Origin: Monoplex corrugatus
Lineage: Eukaryota > Mollusca > Gastropoda > Littorinimorpha > Ranellidae
NCBI GenBank assembly: GCA_030674185.1
Contig: JAPXFY010000023.1
Location: forward strand, 16,112,686 to 16,176,685
Reading direction: 5' to 3'
Length of the DNA stretch: 64,000 bases
Shown piece by piece: positions 11,341 through 23,087 of this stretch. The translations under genes and the position numbers were made by a program. Within the stretch, counting starts at the first letter, position 1. The number at the start of each line of letters is the position of its first letter. Below the pieces are notes generated by a model. The model had not been told where the DNA came from and ran no database searches. It saw only the letters and a program-made list of their open reading frames with translations.

Positions 11341-12678
11341 GGTGGGACCGTCATAGAAGCAGCATCTCCAGACAAAGATTTGTTTATTGCTTATCCAAAA
11401 GTGGCATAGACGGGACCGTTTTCACAACTCGTTCCATCAGTTCAACTGCTTCATCAAATATCTGGAGTGTGCACCTTTGGCTGCATATGGTCACAAGCCT
11501 AACTCACACAGGCATGGGTGAAAGTGAAAAAATCTCCCAATCCTGAAACCTTAAATTTCCATGTCCTCTAAATGTTCCCATTCCTGAAAACCTGCGTCCA
11601 TTCCTGAAGCAATGGAAACACTTCGAAACAATCGCCATCTTCTTCTTCTTCTAGCCAGAGCCATCGCCACTTGTTTTTTACCGATTTGTCTATTGCAGAA
11701 ACATCTGCATTAACAGGCACGTCCTTCATTGTTGCTATCGCATGTGTTAGGCCCAAATTTGCTGTCGATACAAATCTTCGCTCGCAAACTTTTTCCCCCC
11801 GGTTTAGACTCGGAATGCGCATGAGCAAGAATGAAAAGGAAGGGAAGTAACTTTAAACCCTTTCTGTGTTGCCAAGCATCAGTGAAGAATCGCCGTTCGA
11901 TACAAACGAAGACTAATGGAAAAATAATATAATTGAATTATGCAGATAAGCCGAGCTGACAGTGTGAAAGACTTTTTTTTTTTTTGCATTGGCATTTTCC
12001 TGGTCAAGTTTGCCATTCCGTTAAAGAACTTTTGTCAGTCGGTTCATTCCGGAACTACTTTCACCCATGCACAGGGTCACTTTGACAAAACAGTCTTTCA
12101 AAGCAATAGAAGTAGACGTAGGTCTCATCTAGCATGATCCAGATTGCTGGAAGTAAAACTCCACTGACAACGTTGGAGTGGGGTTCTGCAGACAAGTATG
12201 AAGGCCGGATAGGATCAGGGGGCATTGCTCTTGACCTGTATCAGTGTATGGAATAGGTCTTTAAAAAATGTAGGCCTATTTTGTCAAACTGACGTCTGCT
12301 TACCCCTCCTCTACTTTCCCTCCCTTGCCTGCACCGTTTGCATGTTCAGCCTTGTGAACTTCCGTGACCTCTGGCCCGATCCTATCCCGACTTCATACTT
12401 GTATGCAAAACCTTACTCAATGTCACAAAGTGCGTTGGTTTGATTGTGGAGTTTATTTTGTGCCATCCAGTCCTGGGTATCCATGTAGCAGCTGGACACT
12501 TCTGAGATAAGGCAAGCATATTTTCAGGGGCGATGTTTAGTTGTGAATTATCTGTGTAAAAATGTTTGTCATGCTGGTTGATGTTGGCAAGTAGGCCTAC
12601 ACATTTTTAACTATTTGTTTTTACCCAGTGTAAAGGGTCAATTTCGATAATGAATTCAGTAGCAACTGAAAGCTCAGT
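11341..12678. other. Intergenic, no gene; one short inverted repeat
   Basis: Only short frames. An inverted repeat of about 30 bp lies at 12190-12222 and 12373-12405 ('acaagtatgaag' and 'ggataggatc' against their complements), with a loop of about 150 bp. It is possibly an old MITE or foldback relic. Confidence 0.45.
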
Positions 12679-12682
12679 TTAA

Positions 12683-15276
12683 CCCTATCTGTGACAGTAT
12701 AAGCATGCCTGAATGACAGCCTGTTTTTAATGCTTTTTCGGTTGTTCAACATAAGCTCTTGTTGTACTGAAATGACTGGATAGACTGCATGCAAGTTATA
12801 CCTCATTTTGTAGGTTATAGATTTGTCTACACAGTCAAATGTATTTTATGTACATATTGTCAGTATGCTGGTCATGTGATACAAAATGGCCGCCATGTAG
12901 GTTCATGAAAAAAGTAAACAGGGGGGGGACCACCTAGTTTTCTCTCAGATAAAGCCAATAAATGGCTAAAAGTATACTACTATTTTGAAGAAAAATATGT
13001 TAGCTTTCAAATGATGCAATGCATGACCCTCTATGACCAATATGTATATTGTGGAAAATAAAAAGAAACGGACAACCCTATATTTTCATTCAGCTTTTCT
13101 GTTCTGTTTTCTGACTGTGAACAAGCACTCCACATACAAAACAGACAGAGACTCAGACAACATACAAATACATACTTCTATATCCACACAGAAGGCCCCC
13201 TGACACCACCATGGAGCAGAACAGTCAATCATCTTCTTCCTCTGGAGAGTGGCGCCGCTTCTGAACACGCGGCAAACGTTTATAATGTTCTAAGCGTGGT
13301 TCACACTTTTCATGGCATCCTACATCACAGCCTGGACACCAGTGTCTTGATCTTCTCCTTTTCCCTCCTTTCTGTCTCTCACTACACACAACACAGTCTC
13401 TCTCTTTGCGGCCAGGGAGAAGCACCAGACGATGAAGAGGGGCGACAGGATGCACAGGGTCTGGCTGGTCATGCTCTGAACTGCCACACAAGCTCAAAAC
13501 AACTGATATGACAAAGTCCTCTTTATCCAACTGCTTGTCTCTATCAGTGTTGAGGAGATAGAGCTCATGGGCATTCAGGATGGAGATGTCTAGCAGATTG
13601 CAGAAAATCTTCACCCAATAGCGATGAGTAGCGCGCTCAGCCGCGACATGGTACAATTTCTTGTCACTCATGTCGACGCCCCCCATGTGCGCATTGTAGT
13701 CAAAAATCACTGCTGGCTTTTTCTTCTGTTTCCCCCTCACCTCTCTCTCTACATTCTCTGCTTTATGGAATGTGCTCAGCAAGTACACATTCTTTCTTTG
13801 GCTTTTTTTCTCTCGAAAAGCTACACACATTTTCGGTCCTTGTCTTACATAACGGGTTTCTGTTGGCTGAAGTCTAACACTGACAAGCTCCTGACACATC
13901 CGTTTAGAATTTCCTCTCACAGTCCCTGTCAGCATTGTTTTGTGCTCCCACAGAGTGTCAGCAAGTTTGGGTTTTGTATAAAAATTATCAGTGAATAGGT
14001 GGTAGCCTTTGTTCAGAAGTTTGCATGAGTCCAGTAGTTTCATAACTACTGCATGTCCTTGTCCCTCATCAGAATAAGCATCAAAATCTTTACCCCCATA
14101 CAGCTCTACATGGCACACATACCCATTGGTATCACAAAGCTGAAACTTCTTGATACCAAATCGGGCATGGCGTTTATTCGGCATGTATTGAATGAAGCAG
14201 CATCTATTCTTCATGCCAATCATGCTTTCATCAATGCTCACATTTCGCGATGGCGTGTAGTAATTTTTGAAAGCATTGTTCAACCTATCTAGGACAGGGC
14301 GAACTTTTTGCCAAGGATCATATCCCTCTTCACCCCTTTCTTTCTCATTTTCCTTGTCACTGACATGAAACATCCTGTTGATGAGGTAATAAAATCTATG
14401 GGACATGACTTCATTGAAGTAGGGAGTCACGATTGGTTTTCTTGAGACAGTCCAGTAATTGGCACGTTTTTTCTTTGGAATAAGTCCCATGTTGAGACTT
14501 AGACCTATGTATTTTTTCAAATCAGAAACAGTTATGCCAGCAGCGGGCCAGTGCTTGAACCTAGACTGTGGGTGATCTTGAAGCCACTTTCTCATGTTTT
14601 CTGAGTCCAGAAAGTTCCTGGCATATTTGTTCGTTTCTCTCACGAGATGAACGAACATGTTGTCATCAAAAAATAAAGAAAAATACATTATGGGATCAGA
14701 ATTCCTTGCAGGAGCATTTTTAGGTCCAGGATTTCTCACAGAAAACTCGGGAATGTCTGTTCTATCACTTTCGGGGGCCTGCACAAATCTCCACCCAACT
14801 TCTTGTTCGCTAACACGTGCTTGGGGCAAATCGGCCGTCACAGCTTCACTGTCTGTCGAGTCACCTCCCTCCCCTATTTCACCTTCCACAGCACTTTCAT
14901 CACTTGAATCTTTTGGAATATCTATATCAGAATTGTTTTCACTACTTTCACCTTCCCTTTCTATTCTAAAAACATCAAAAATACCGGGTCGATCACTCAT
15001 ACCACTTGTACCTTCACCGGGGTCAGCCATCTTGGAGAGAAATGACAACGGAACACTTTTCCTAAAGCTCTAACATAACAAAATTTCTGATTGGATGAGA
15101 TAGCGACAGTACAGGCTTGTTTGGGAGGGATTCAACCAATCACAGACCGGTTTTCAGCCGTCTGCTGTAAGTATCTTTTGACAGGAATAGAAATGAAAGT
15201 AGGGCTGATATTATCGGCCGAGGCACCGCTATTGCGGACCGTCGGCCGATGACATCGGCCTGTGTCACAACTAGGG
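12683..15276 (-). mobile_element. Complete piggyBac transposon (2594 bp)
   Basis: TTAA lies on both sides (12679-12682 and 15277-15280), the signature target of piggyBac. The termini are inverted: CCCTATCTGTGACA at 12683 and CCCTAGTTGTGACA read inward from 15276 (12 of 14 match). A subterminal palindrome with 'tatcggccga' and 'tcggccgatgacatcggcc' lies at 15210-15262. It holds one intact transposase gene on the minus strand. Structure and open frame suggest recent activity. Confidence 0.88.
13225..15048 (-). CDS. piggyBac transposase, intact (607 aa)
   Basis: Catalyses excision and insertion at TTAA in the nucleus. The acidic, Ser-rich N-terminus (residues 1-100) is typical. The DDE_Tnp_1_7 core follows, with the three expected aspartates: D273 (VSIDESMIG), D354 (LFTDNFYT) and D458 (HMGGVDMSD), close in spacing to the founding piggyBac enzyme. 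A C-terminal cysteine-rich finger (CVVC...CPGCDVGCHEKC, about 555-590) would bind the transposon ends, and a basic tail follows. Met1 (MSFLSK) or Met7 (MADPGEG) could start translation; Met7 has the better context (AAGATGG). No frame breaks. Confidence 0.92.
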   Translation of the reverse strand: MSFLSKMADPGEGTSGMSDRPGIFDVFRIEREGESSENNSDIDIPKDSSDESAVEGEIGEGGDSTDSEAVTADLPQARVSEQEVGWRFVQAPESDRTDIPEFSVRNPGPKNAPARNSDPIMYFSLFFDDNMFVHLVRETNKYARNFLDSENMRKWLQDHPQSRFKHWPAAGITVSDLKKYIGLSLNMGLIPKKKRANYWTVSRKPIVTPYFNEVMSHRFYYLINRMFHVSDKENEKERGEEGYDPWQKVRPVLDRLNNAFKNYYTPSRNVSIDESMIGMKNRCCFIQYMPNKRHARFGIKKFQLCDTNGYVCHVELYGGKDFDAYSDEGQGHAVVMKLLDSCKLLNKGYHLFTDNFYTKPKLADTLWEHKTMLTGTVRGNSKRMCQELVSVRLQPTETRYVRQGPKMCVAFREKKSQRKNVYLLSTFHKAENVEREVRGKQKKKPAVIFDYNAHMGGVDMSDKKLYHVAAERATHRYWVKIFCNLLDISILNAHELYLLNTDRDKQLDKEDFVISVVLSLCGSSEHDQPDPVHPVAPLHRLVLLPGRKERDCVVCSERQKGGKRRRSRHWCPGCDVGCHEKCEPRLEHYKRLPRVQKRRHSPEEEDD

Positions 15277-15280
15277 TTAA

Positions 15281-16160
15281 ACATATAAATGTTAATGTAA
15301 AGGAATAGGATAAAATCCCCAAAAACTTAATGGACATGCAGGGCTGAATGATGTGCAAGTTTGGATGAGAAAATTGCTTGCAAGAATTTTACTTTGCATG
15401 GGGACAGACCTACGAATATCAATCTTTTCTGCCAATCACACATGAACCCATCATACAAACCATTTGAAAAGTGCAAGAAAAAGCTAAACATTCATATCCT
15501 TTTATTGCAACAACTGGTAATGAAGAAACATATAAACGAGTCCTTGTCATGTGGACTACATGAAGATGCTGCCTTGTGTAGACCACCGATGGTGGTGTCC
15601 TCTTCAGGATGTCCGACATGTCCAACCACTCCTGGTTGATGGTGGTGTCCCGACTGTCCTCTTCAGGATGTCCGACATGTACAACCACTCCTGGTCTGCT
15701 GAATCTTCCTTTTCTGAAAAATGACAGTTGCAGGTGTTGGATTATAAAATTCTTGTTTAAACTCCAGCTAACCGTGTAGAGCTATATCAGGGTTATACCC
15801 ACTTTAAAACTTCAACAGAAAAAATAAAGAAAATGAGTACACATAATGCATTCGTACACATAATTTAAGGTGATACCCCTGACCACACCGTCCAATTTTC
15901 CACACAGGGTATTTATAAACATACCTGAATAGAAATTCAAACATAACTATACACATACATAAAAACAGTCTAAATCGTTTCCATGTATATTTCCCTACAG
16001 CCAAAAATGCGCCAACATGTAGGCCTACCTATTATCAATGCGAAGAGAAAGTACATAAGACTTTATCAAACATGTACACGTAAATGGATCAGCAAATGCA
16101 GAAAATAATGGAAAGCAAAGGAACAAGGCAGAAACCAATGACAGGAAAACCCCTGGCATC
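15281..16160. other. Intergenic, no gene; one 58-bp duplication
   Basis: Short frames only. A tandem duplication at about 15586-15695 repeats 'ctcttcaggatgtccgacat' followed by 'accactcctgg'. Confidence 0.5.
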
Positions 16161-16179
16161 CCCATGGGGAAAGGACCAA

Positions 16180-18117
16180 CAGCCGTGGGACATTCCGGTC
16201 CACGGTTCACATCATCGGTGACCAAATGGCGCTCCCAGTCACGCCTAGCCCAGGGAGTCCCTATGACACTGCCCCCTCCTCAGGAGGACTTGTTCACGGA
16301 CGCATCCACCTCTGGGTGGGGAGCCCATGTGGGCACGCTGACAGCAGCAGGTCGGTGGTCGACCCAACTCATGCCCTGCCATATCAACATGTTGGAACTG
16401 GAGGCAGTTTTTCAGGCACTCAGGGAGTTTCTCCCCTTTCTGAGGGGAAAACATGTCCGTATCAACACGGACACCACAGTAGCTTGTTACATCAACAAGC
16501 AAGGGGGCGCCCGCTCACACTCCCCGTCTCGGAGAGCGGAACAACTCCTCTGGTGCGAGGAACACTCGATTCGGCTCTCAGCAAAGCATGTCCCGGGAAA
16601 GATCAACATACTTGCGGACTCTCTCAGCAGATCCCACATGGTTCTTCCCTCGGAATGGACACTGGTCCATGCAGTCCTGGAGCCAGTATGGGCAGCATGG
16701 TTCAAACCACACGTGGACCTCTTTGCCACCAGGTTCAATCACCGCCTCCCTTTGTACGTCTCTCCAGTTCCGGACCCAGCGGCCTGGGCTGTACATGCCC
16801 TATCCATTCCATGGTTGAACCTCATCGGCTATGCCTCCCCCCCGTTCCCCATTCTGGGGAAAGTACTGCGGAAGGCCAGGGAGGACGCAGCGACATTGAT
16901 CCTTGTCGCACCCAAATGGCCAGCCCAAGCATGGTACCCAGAACTTCTGCACCTGTCCCATGTACCGCCGCTAAAACTCGCGGTGTCGGGTCGCTCCCTC
17001 CTTCAACCCAGGTCAGGAGAGGTTCTAAACCTTCATGCCTGGATGCTGTGCGGGACTATGTCTTCATTAGGCTTGTCCCCGGCCGTAATCGGCCTTGTGC
17101 AGCAAGCTCACAGGCCGGGCACACAGGGGGTGTATAATGCCCACTGGAACGGCTGGCTCTCTAGGTGCACCTCAAATGCGGTGTCACCCCACTCACCCTC
17201 TCACTTACAGTTGGCCAACTACCTCGGCTTTCTGTCAACCGAGAAAAAGCTTTCGTCCTCCTCAGTGAAGGTTCACAGGGTGGCCATCTGCACCACCATC
17301 AATCAGTTGGGTGGACCGTCCTTTGAGCACGATCCCCTATTGCGGGATCTCGTCAGAGGGGCTTCTCTCCAGGAAGCCAGAAACCCCGGCGTGGGATCTC
17401 TTTCTCGTCCTCTCATCCCTGAGACTCCCCCCTTACGAGCCCATCAGGGAGTGTTCCCTCAAGTTCCTCTCCTTCAAGACGGCCTTTCTCGTCTCTCTCG
17501 CGTCGGGGACGCGGTGCAGCGAAGTGCACGCCCTTAGTGGTCTCCCCGGAGATGTTGCTTTCGAACCTGATGGCTCGATGTCTCTCCGCCTACTCCCGGA
17601 ATTCTTAGCCAAGAACCAGTCGCCAGGTTCTCCCTCGCCGACCATCCCCATCCATCCGCTCACGTCTATCCTCGCGAGCGTACAGAAAGCAGACGAAATC
17701 TTTCTCGCCAGCAGCAGCGCCATCTTTTTCTCTCTTACAACGAAAACTATAGAAAGAACATTAGACGCACGTCCATCTCTCGATGGCTGAGGGAAGTCAT
17801 CAAGGCTGCGTATGCCAGGTCGAGCTCAGAGTTAGCTGTCTTCTCCCCAAGGCCCCATGAGCATGGGCTTCTTCGCTGGCAGTCACCCACAATGCCAGCA
17901 TCCAGGGCGTCCTAGACGCCGCGTACTGGCGTTCCCCAGGTACGTTCATTCAGTTTTACCTGCGCGACGTCTCCCGTCTGCGCGAAGACGGGTCCAGGGG
18001 CATCGCTTCCACTGTGATGGCTCAACACCCCATCTCAGCCACACGCCCCGACTCCTGCCATTCCTCCAGGCGTTAACCAGGTAAGCCCTCCATCCGGGTA
18101 GTGCTATTCTGCATTTG
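16180..18117 (+). pseudogene. DIRS-like retrotransposon, RNase H and tyrosine recombinase, 5'-truncated
   Basis: The plus strand encodes the downstream half of a DIRS-type pol. The RNase H domain (about 16275-16640) has its acidic residues in DLFTDAST, NMLELEAV, INTDTTVA and ILADSLSR. A tyrosine recombinase follows. Its N-terminal core (SSVKVHRVAI) is in the same frame, but the catalytic part runs in other frames: SGTRCSEVHAL (Arg) near 17500-17545, an HE box near 17857 and TFIQFYLRDVSR (Tyr) near 17940-17975. The usual upstream reverse transcriptase and gag are absent; homology starts near 16200. At least two frameshifts make it inactive. YR-type retroelements integrate through the recombinase instead of a DDE integrase. 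Confidence 0.78.
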
Positions 18118-18202
18118 TGAGCCTCGGTATAGTATGTGTAATTAAAAGGAAATTTTTCTTCTAAAATTACGTTTAATCTAACATACTTACCGTGGCTCAC
18201 AC
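18116..18202. repeat. Palindromic terminal repeat of the DIRS-like element
   Basis: Imperfect inverted repeat. The left arm is 'gagcctcggtatagtatgtg' followed by 'taattaaa'. The right arm, read on the reverse strand, is 'gtgagccacggtaagtatgt' followed by 'tagattaaa'. It directly follows the recombinase end. Related arms occur at 19966-20005 and 30140-30170. Confidence 0.6.
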
Positions 18203-18439
18203 AGAGTCCCTCCCAACGGACTGGGGTCAGAAGCCCCGGGGAGGCCCCCTTGGGGAGGAATCCGACCTAGGGGGGGATCCAGAGTGGTGGTCAGGGCAGA
18301 ACACCTGCGGGGTGGGGCGCGGGCATAAAGCAGGGCCCCAAGTATACCCTGCAACGAGGCAAGGGGAAATCCCATAGATGGGAAGTGCTGCCATGGCCCA
18401 TGTACGGTGCCATGGGAGGCGTCATGGGCTGAGCCGATG

Positions 18440-19590
18440 GAGTCCCCGATCCCAGTGCCAGCCTGCTGGGGGTCGGTTGTCATTGCCAAGACGACTAAGC
18501 GCTCTGTCCCAATGGGACAGATGTGCCACCTGCAGTGGGTCGCTTGGCATTTGCCAAGGCGACCAAGCACTCTGTCCGGATGGGACAAAGAGGTTGGAGC
18601 GGGCACAAGCAGGCTGCAGGGGAGGAAAGGAGACAACCTGGGCGGATCTACGATCTGACGCCCGTAATAGGGGGGTTGTCTCCCTTGGCCTGCCTGGCGA
18701 ACCAGGGGGTGAGCCATTTTCTGCCCAAGTGCTGGCCTTCCTGCCTCCCGAAGGAGACCCGTCCCGTGTCGCCCTTCAGCCATAGGGGCTGAAGCAGTAG
18801 CAGCTGAACCGGGGTTGAGCTGTACGGAGGGGGCAAGTACGGAATGGACAGAACCGCAGCTGAATCGATTACCGTGAGGGGCAGTGTGAAGGCCGCAAAA
18901 TAACAGAGCCGAAGCTGAGTTGAGGGCTCGTGGTCATGGCAACAGAACCGTAGTTGAGTTTGATGACCAGCCGGGGCGGACCTATGGTCTGACGCCCGCG
19001 GGTAATGGTCCCCGTGGGTCGGGGATTCCCCAGTGCCCAAAGGGCCAGCCTGCTGGGGGCCGCTTAGCATTTGCCAAGGCGGCCAAGTGCTCTGTCTGGA
19101 AGGGGACAGAGAGGTGCCAGCCCGCCATGGATCGCTTGGTATTTGCCAAGGCGCCCAAGTGCTCTGTCCGGAATGGGACAGAGGTTGGGGCGGGAGCAGC
19201 AGCAGGCTGCGGGGAAGGGAGGCAGGCAACCCGGGGCGGATCGACAATCTGACGCCCGTAATAGGTGGGTTGCCTCCCTTGGCCCACCTGGCGAACCAGG
19301 GGGTGTCCCGCCTGGCGAACCAGTTTCAGTCAAAGTGCTGGCCTTCCTGCCTCCCGAAGGAGACCCATACCCAAGTCGCCCTTCAGCCATAGGGGCTGAA
19401 ACAGTATCAGCAGAACCGGAGTTGAGCTGTACGAAGGGGGCGAGCACAGAATCGACAGAACCGCAGTTAAGTCGATAACTGTGATGGGCAGTGTGAAGGC
19501 CGCAAAATGACGAAAAGTCAACTGAGCCGCAGTCGAGTTGAGGGCTCGTGGTCACCGCAACAGAACCGTAGCTGAGTTGCGATGACTCGA
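18440..19590. repeat. GC-rich tandem duplication, unit about 590 bp
   Basis: Two diverged copies (about 18440-18970 and 19035-19590) share 'gatctgacgcccgtaata'-like blocks, 'tggcgaaccaggggg', 'gtgctggccttcctgcctcc' and 'gccataggggctgaa'. Each contains subrepeats: one with 'catttgccaaggcg' and 'gctctgtccgg', and a series of short 'gaaccgnagttgagt' motifs about every 30-40 bp. Long minus-strand frames here reflect high GC; no protein recognised. It lies between oppositely oriented DIRS-type end repeats, so it may be the non-coding end region of such an element. Confidence 0.6.
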
Positions 19591-19943
19591 GAGAGTGAGA
19601 GAGAGAAGACGTAGAAGGGAGAGACAAAGATGAAGAGAGCGGGTTTTGGTGCGCCGGTCGAACCACCGGTCTGTGGGTTGGAGAATTCGGCGGACGAAAT
19701 CTCTTAACCCTCGCTTTACCATCCAATCGCTTCACATAAGTTTCTCCCTTAAACGAAAACATAGGCAAGACACAAAAACAGCAACGAGAATCGATCGCGT
19801 AGCGAAATCGAAAAATACTTAGCTGCTCAGAGAGTACGAGGCGAGGTGGAAGATGGCTGCCAAGAAAAGAAGAGCACATGCGCAAGACATGGATACTCTC
19901 AGAGTTATGGTCCCTTTGGACTTTGTTTATGAGGCAGGAATGG

Positions 19944-20006
19944 CAAATCGCTGCCGCTTATTGCATCAGTGAGCCACGGTATAGTACATGTATGTGTAAT
20001 TAAACA
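19944..20006 (+). repeat. Dispersed DIRS-type end repeat
   Basis: 'gcaaatcgctgccgcttatt' followed by 'gcatcagtgagccac' and a TATAGTA...GTGTAATTAAA stretch. Nearly the same sequence occurs at 30113-30172, and the right part matches 18116-18145. Confidence 0.65.
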
Positions 20007-20255
20007 AGGCCTTTTAGGGTTATCAGTTTTGTGCTCCACTATAAATAGCTCTGCCTTGGTAATGGCAATCTCACTGCACTGTGCAAGCACCATAACTATT
20101 AAAAACAAGCAACAGAGGTTCTCCCCTGACATTCTTAAGAACTTTGTAATATACAAATGAAGCTGAGATTTTATCCGATAAAATGATACGCAACTTAACA
20201 GCTGACATGCATGTAAGCGTCTACAAAACGCACAGAAAAATGGGATGAAAGACGC

Positions 20256-20415
20256 ACTGCAGTAGAATTCTCCTATTCTTGATAATTGTGTATAGTGTTG
20301 TACACACACACTGCAGAAGAATTCTCCTGTGCTTGATAACTGTGTATAGTGTTGTACACACACACACACACTGCAGTAGAATTCTCCTGTGCTTGATAAC
20401 TGTGTATAGTGTTTT
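20256..20415. repeat. Three tandem copies of a unit of 54-61 bp
   Basis: The unit contains 'ctgcagtagaattctcctgt', 'gcttgataactgtgtatagt' and 'gttgtacacacac'; length varies through the CA run. Confidence 0.9.
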
Positions 20416-23080
20416 CAATTTTTTTAATTAATTAAATACCTGTACGACACAACTGGTTATTTAATTTGTTTAACCTTTTCTTCCCAATCAGTTTTTCATA
20501 TTCTAGTTCGTTGCCCCCCCCTGTTATTTTGAGTGAACTATGCAGTATTCTCCTCCCTGTGTGTGCATGGGCCATCCAATTTGTCACGGAAAACCAAACA
20601 TTTTGGCGGGATGTTATGGGAATACTGATAAAAGTACAAACCTTTCAAAGGACTTGATGCAGTGTTGTCATCATGGGGCTGCCAATCTGGAACAGTAGTT
20701 TGTCAATTTTAACATCCTCCATGGAATGAATACACAGCAAAAGACCTACAGGCTTCCAACATGAAACAATTTACATTACAATTTATGTCAATACACGACG
20801 TTTCTGTAAAGCATGGCTCTTTTACAAGTTAACTTGCCAGAATCATTCTAAGTGTTGGTAAAATTACATTTCTCAGAAAAACGTCTTAGGAGTGTTGCAA
20901 GATTTACATATAACATGATGAATAGTGCCATTCTTAATCTATTACACAGTTGTAGGCTACCGTTATATACAGTTAAAACTGAAATCATACTAATTTGTCT
21001 CGAGACCAAATGAAATTGTATACAAATTTGTCTAGAAACCAACTATTAACTGAATTTGTCTAGAAACCAACTATTAACTCATTTTGGACCAATTTTGATT
21101 GCCCAGGTATTCTGCACTGGTGACCCATGTGCCCGTCTCAGTTGACATTCTTCAGCATTTGGTTTTTCACTTTTTCTTGACAAAAATGCAAGTCAGTTCT
21201 TGGCAGAGCACCGAACTATAGAAATGATTTTGTGATGTTTTCGCCGAGAGAGAGTAAGCTTTATGTATTACTTAAAATTCCATCTCTAGGAGGGCACACA
21301 GGAATATAATGGTGCTGATAGTCCGAAATGAGTCAAAAGTATTCCTCATCTAGATGATATAAATTCATTGTTATGAACTAGGTTTATCTGGCAATACAAC
21401 TGGGAAAACATTTTGGAACATTCAATCTGGAATGAGATCCTATCAAATTTATACCAAGATGACATCAAGTGCTGAAACCAGGTTTTCTTTAAATGCAGGC
21501 ACAAGTTAGAACTGTATATGAATAGCCATCATTAAAAATTTTTTTTTGTACAACTGCAAACTGATTTCAATGATTATTTTTGTACGTGGACCCTGTACAC
21601 AAGAATCAAAAGTCAAGATATAAACACTTAAAATAAAACCAAAAACCTACCTAAGGAAGAAGTGAAAGATCTTACCAACCATACGTGGCTAAGCCCTAGA
21701 CTTGGCTACAGAATGTTGACTTTTGCGACTGGAGACGCTCAGACTCATTCCTCTACTCCTGGCTACTGGAAGCTCTTAGGGAATGGAGATGGCCGCTACC
21801 AAGACCATACTTACCTAGGCCACTTCTTCAGTACACATCACACACTACAATATAGACAACATGGACACTCACAGCCTGCAGTTTCTCATGTAAAACAAAA
21901 ATCGACTTGCTTATTTCATTCCTATTCAAAGCCCAGCTGAATGCGCACAGCCGTATCAGGACTATTGTTTACGACCATCCATTTCAATATTGATCCAGTA
22001 TAAACACTTTTGTGTTACAAAAAAAAATCTACTTTTCCATTTTCAATCCCATTTTTCTCTTTAACCCCTCCAAACAAAAGCCCACAGAATGCTCGATTAC
22101 TGACAAAATCAAACTTAAGCAGACAAGTCTTTCATTTAAAAAAAACCAAAAAAAAAGAAAAAAAAAACCTGTAGTACTCAGAATATATTGCAAAATAACA
22201 TGTGATGCAGGAGCAGTTTGGTCTTTCACACTTGCTCTCATGTTAGGGCGTGGTAATTTCAACATGCCTGGGTCTTTTGAGGATTGAAACATGTAAAATG
22301 CTTTGCATATGCTGCCCAGCACACATGATAAATGTTAACAGAAAGGAAGGAGGACAGATTGGGTTTTTTTTAAGCCCACTTGTGCACCACTGTACTGCAT
22401 GTTTTAGCCACCTCAGCATTGCATCTTTGTAATATTTTCCAAACGACAGAAGCCGTCTACTGAAAATTACTATGTGGTCTATGAAAGTGTGTGTTGCCAA
22501 TTTTGCCAAGTTGTGTAAATGTTTGCCTTCTGATACTAAGGCCTTCCAACACAAACTTTACCTGAACTATCCCAACATTTTGAAGTGGATGTCACGTACA
22601 AAAATTTGTTATCAAATAACTGTTTAGCAAGCCAATAGGAGGAGGATGCAATACGATTATATGTTAAGTGCAAGAAGGAAAACAAATAATTCAGTGGTGT
22701 TTGCATCTGGAAACAGTAACAGTCTGTGCCTAAAGTTATCTCATATCAAGATGTGTAATTCGGCGTGCCCCTAAGTTGCAACAGATGTAAGACAATCTGT
22801 GGTCTTGCTTGTTTGTGGAAAAATAGCTGTAGCAATTAAGTTGTCTGTAGCAATTAAGTTGTCTATTCAAGAAAGCGCATCTGATGTGTACACATGTAGG
22901 GCTACACTATGCCAGTCATGGACAGGGGGAGGAGGGGAACAAAAAAAAAAGTTACTAAAAAAAAAAAGTTGCAACAAGATGAATCACAAATGAACAAAAA
23001 TGGACAGGATATGTCTAAAACACTTTGCACAACTACCATGCTGGACTAGAAACTGAAACCGGCATTTTGTTTTCAAATTA
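20416..23080. other. No confident gene; region downstream of the hnRNP gene
   Basis: AT-rich, with short frames only. A 29-bp direct duplication lies at 21023-21080 ('tttgtctagaaaccaactat'). Minus-strand splice-like donors (gtaagtatgg near 21815, gtaagatct near 21672) leave room for untranslated exons, but nothing supports them directly. Confidence 0.4.
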
Positions 23081-23081
23081 C

Positions 23082-23087
23082 TTTATT
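23082..23087 (-). terminator. Possible distal polyadenylation signal of the hnRNP gene
   Basis: AATAAA on the minus strand, about 1.1 kb past the stop codon. It competes with a nearer signal at 24007-24012. Confidence 0.35.

Noticed and set aside
11568..11828. 86-aa minus-strand frame
   Set aside because: No family, splice or promoter support.
16226..17137. Second long forward frame (303 aa) overlapping the DIRS RNase H
   Set aside because: Out-of-frame shadow; catalytic motifs are only in the 16164-17537 frame.
18187..19885. Minus-strand frames of 198-273 aa in the GC-rich region
   Set aside because: No recognisable domain; they overlap frames on the other strand and follow the tandem duplication, as expected from high GC.
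22029..22554. Overlapping minus-strand frames near 22.0-22.6 kb as a gene
   Set aside because: Short, low-complexity in part, and no recognisable domain.
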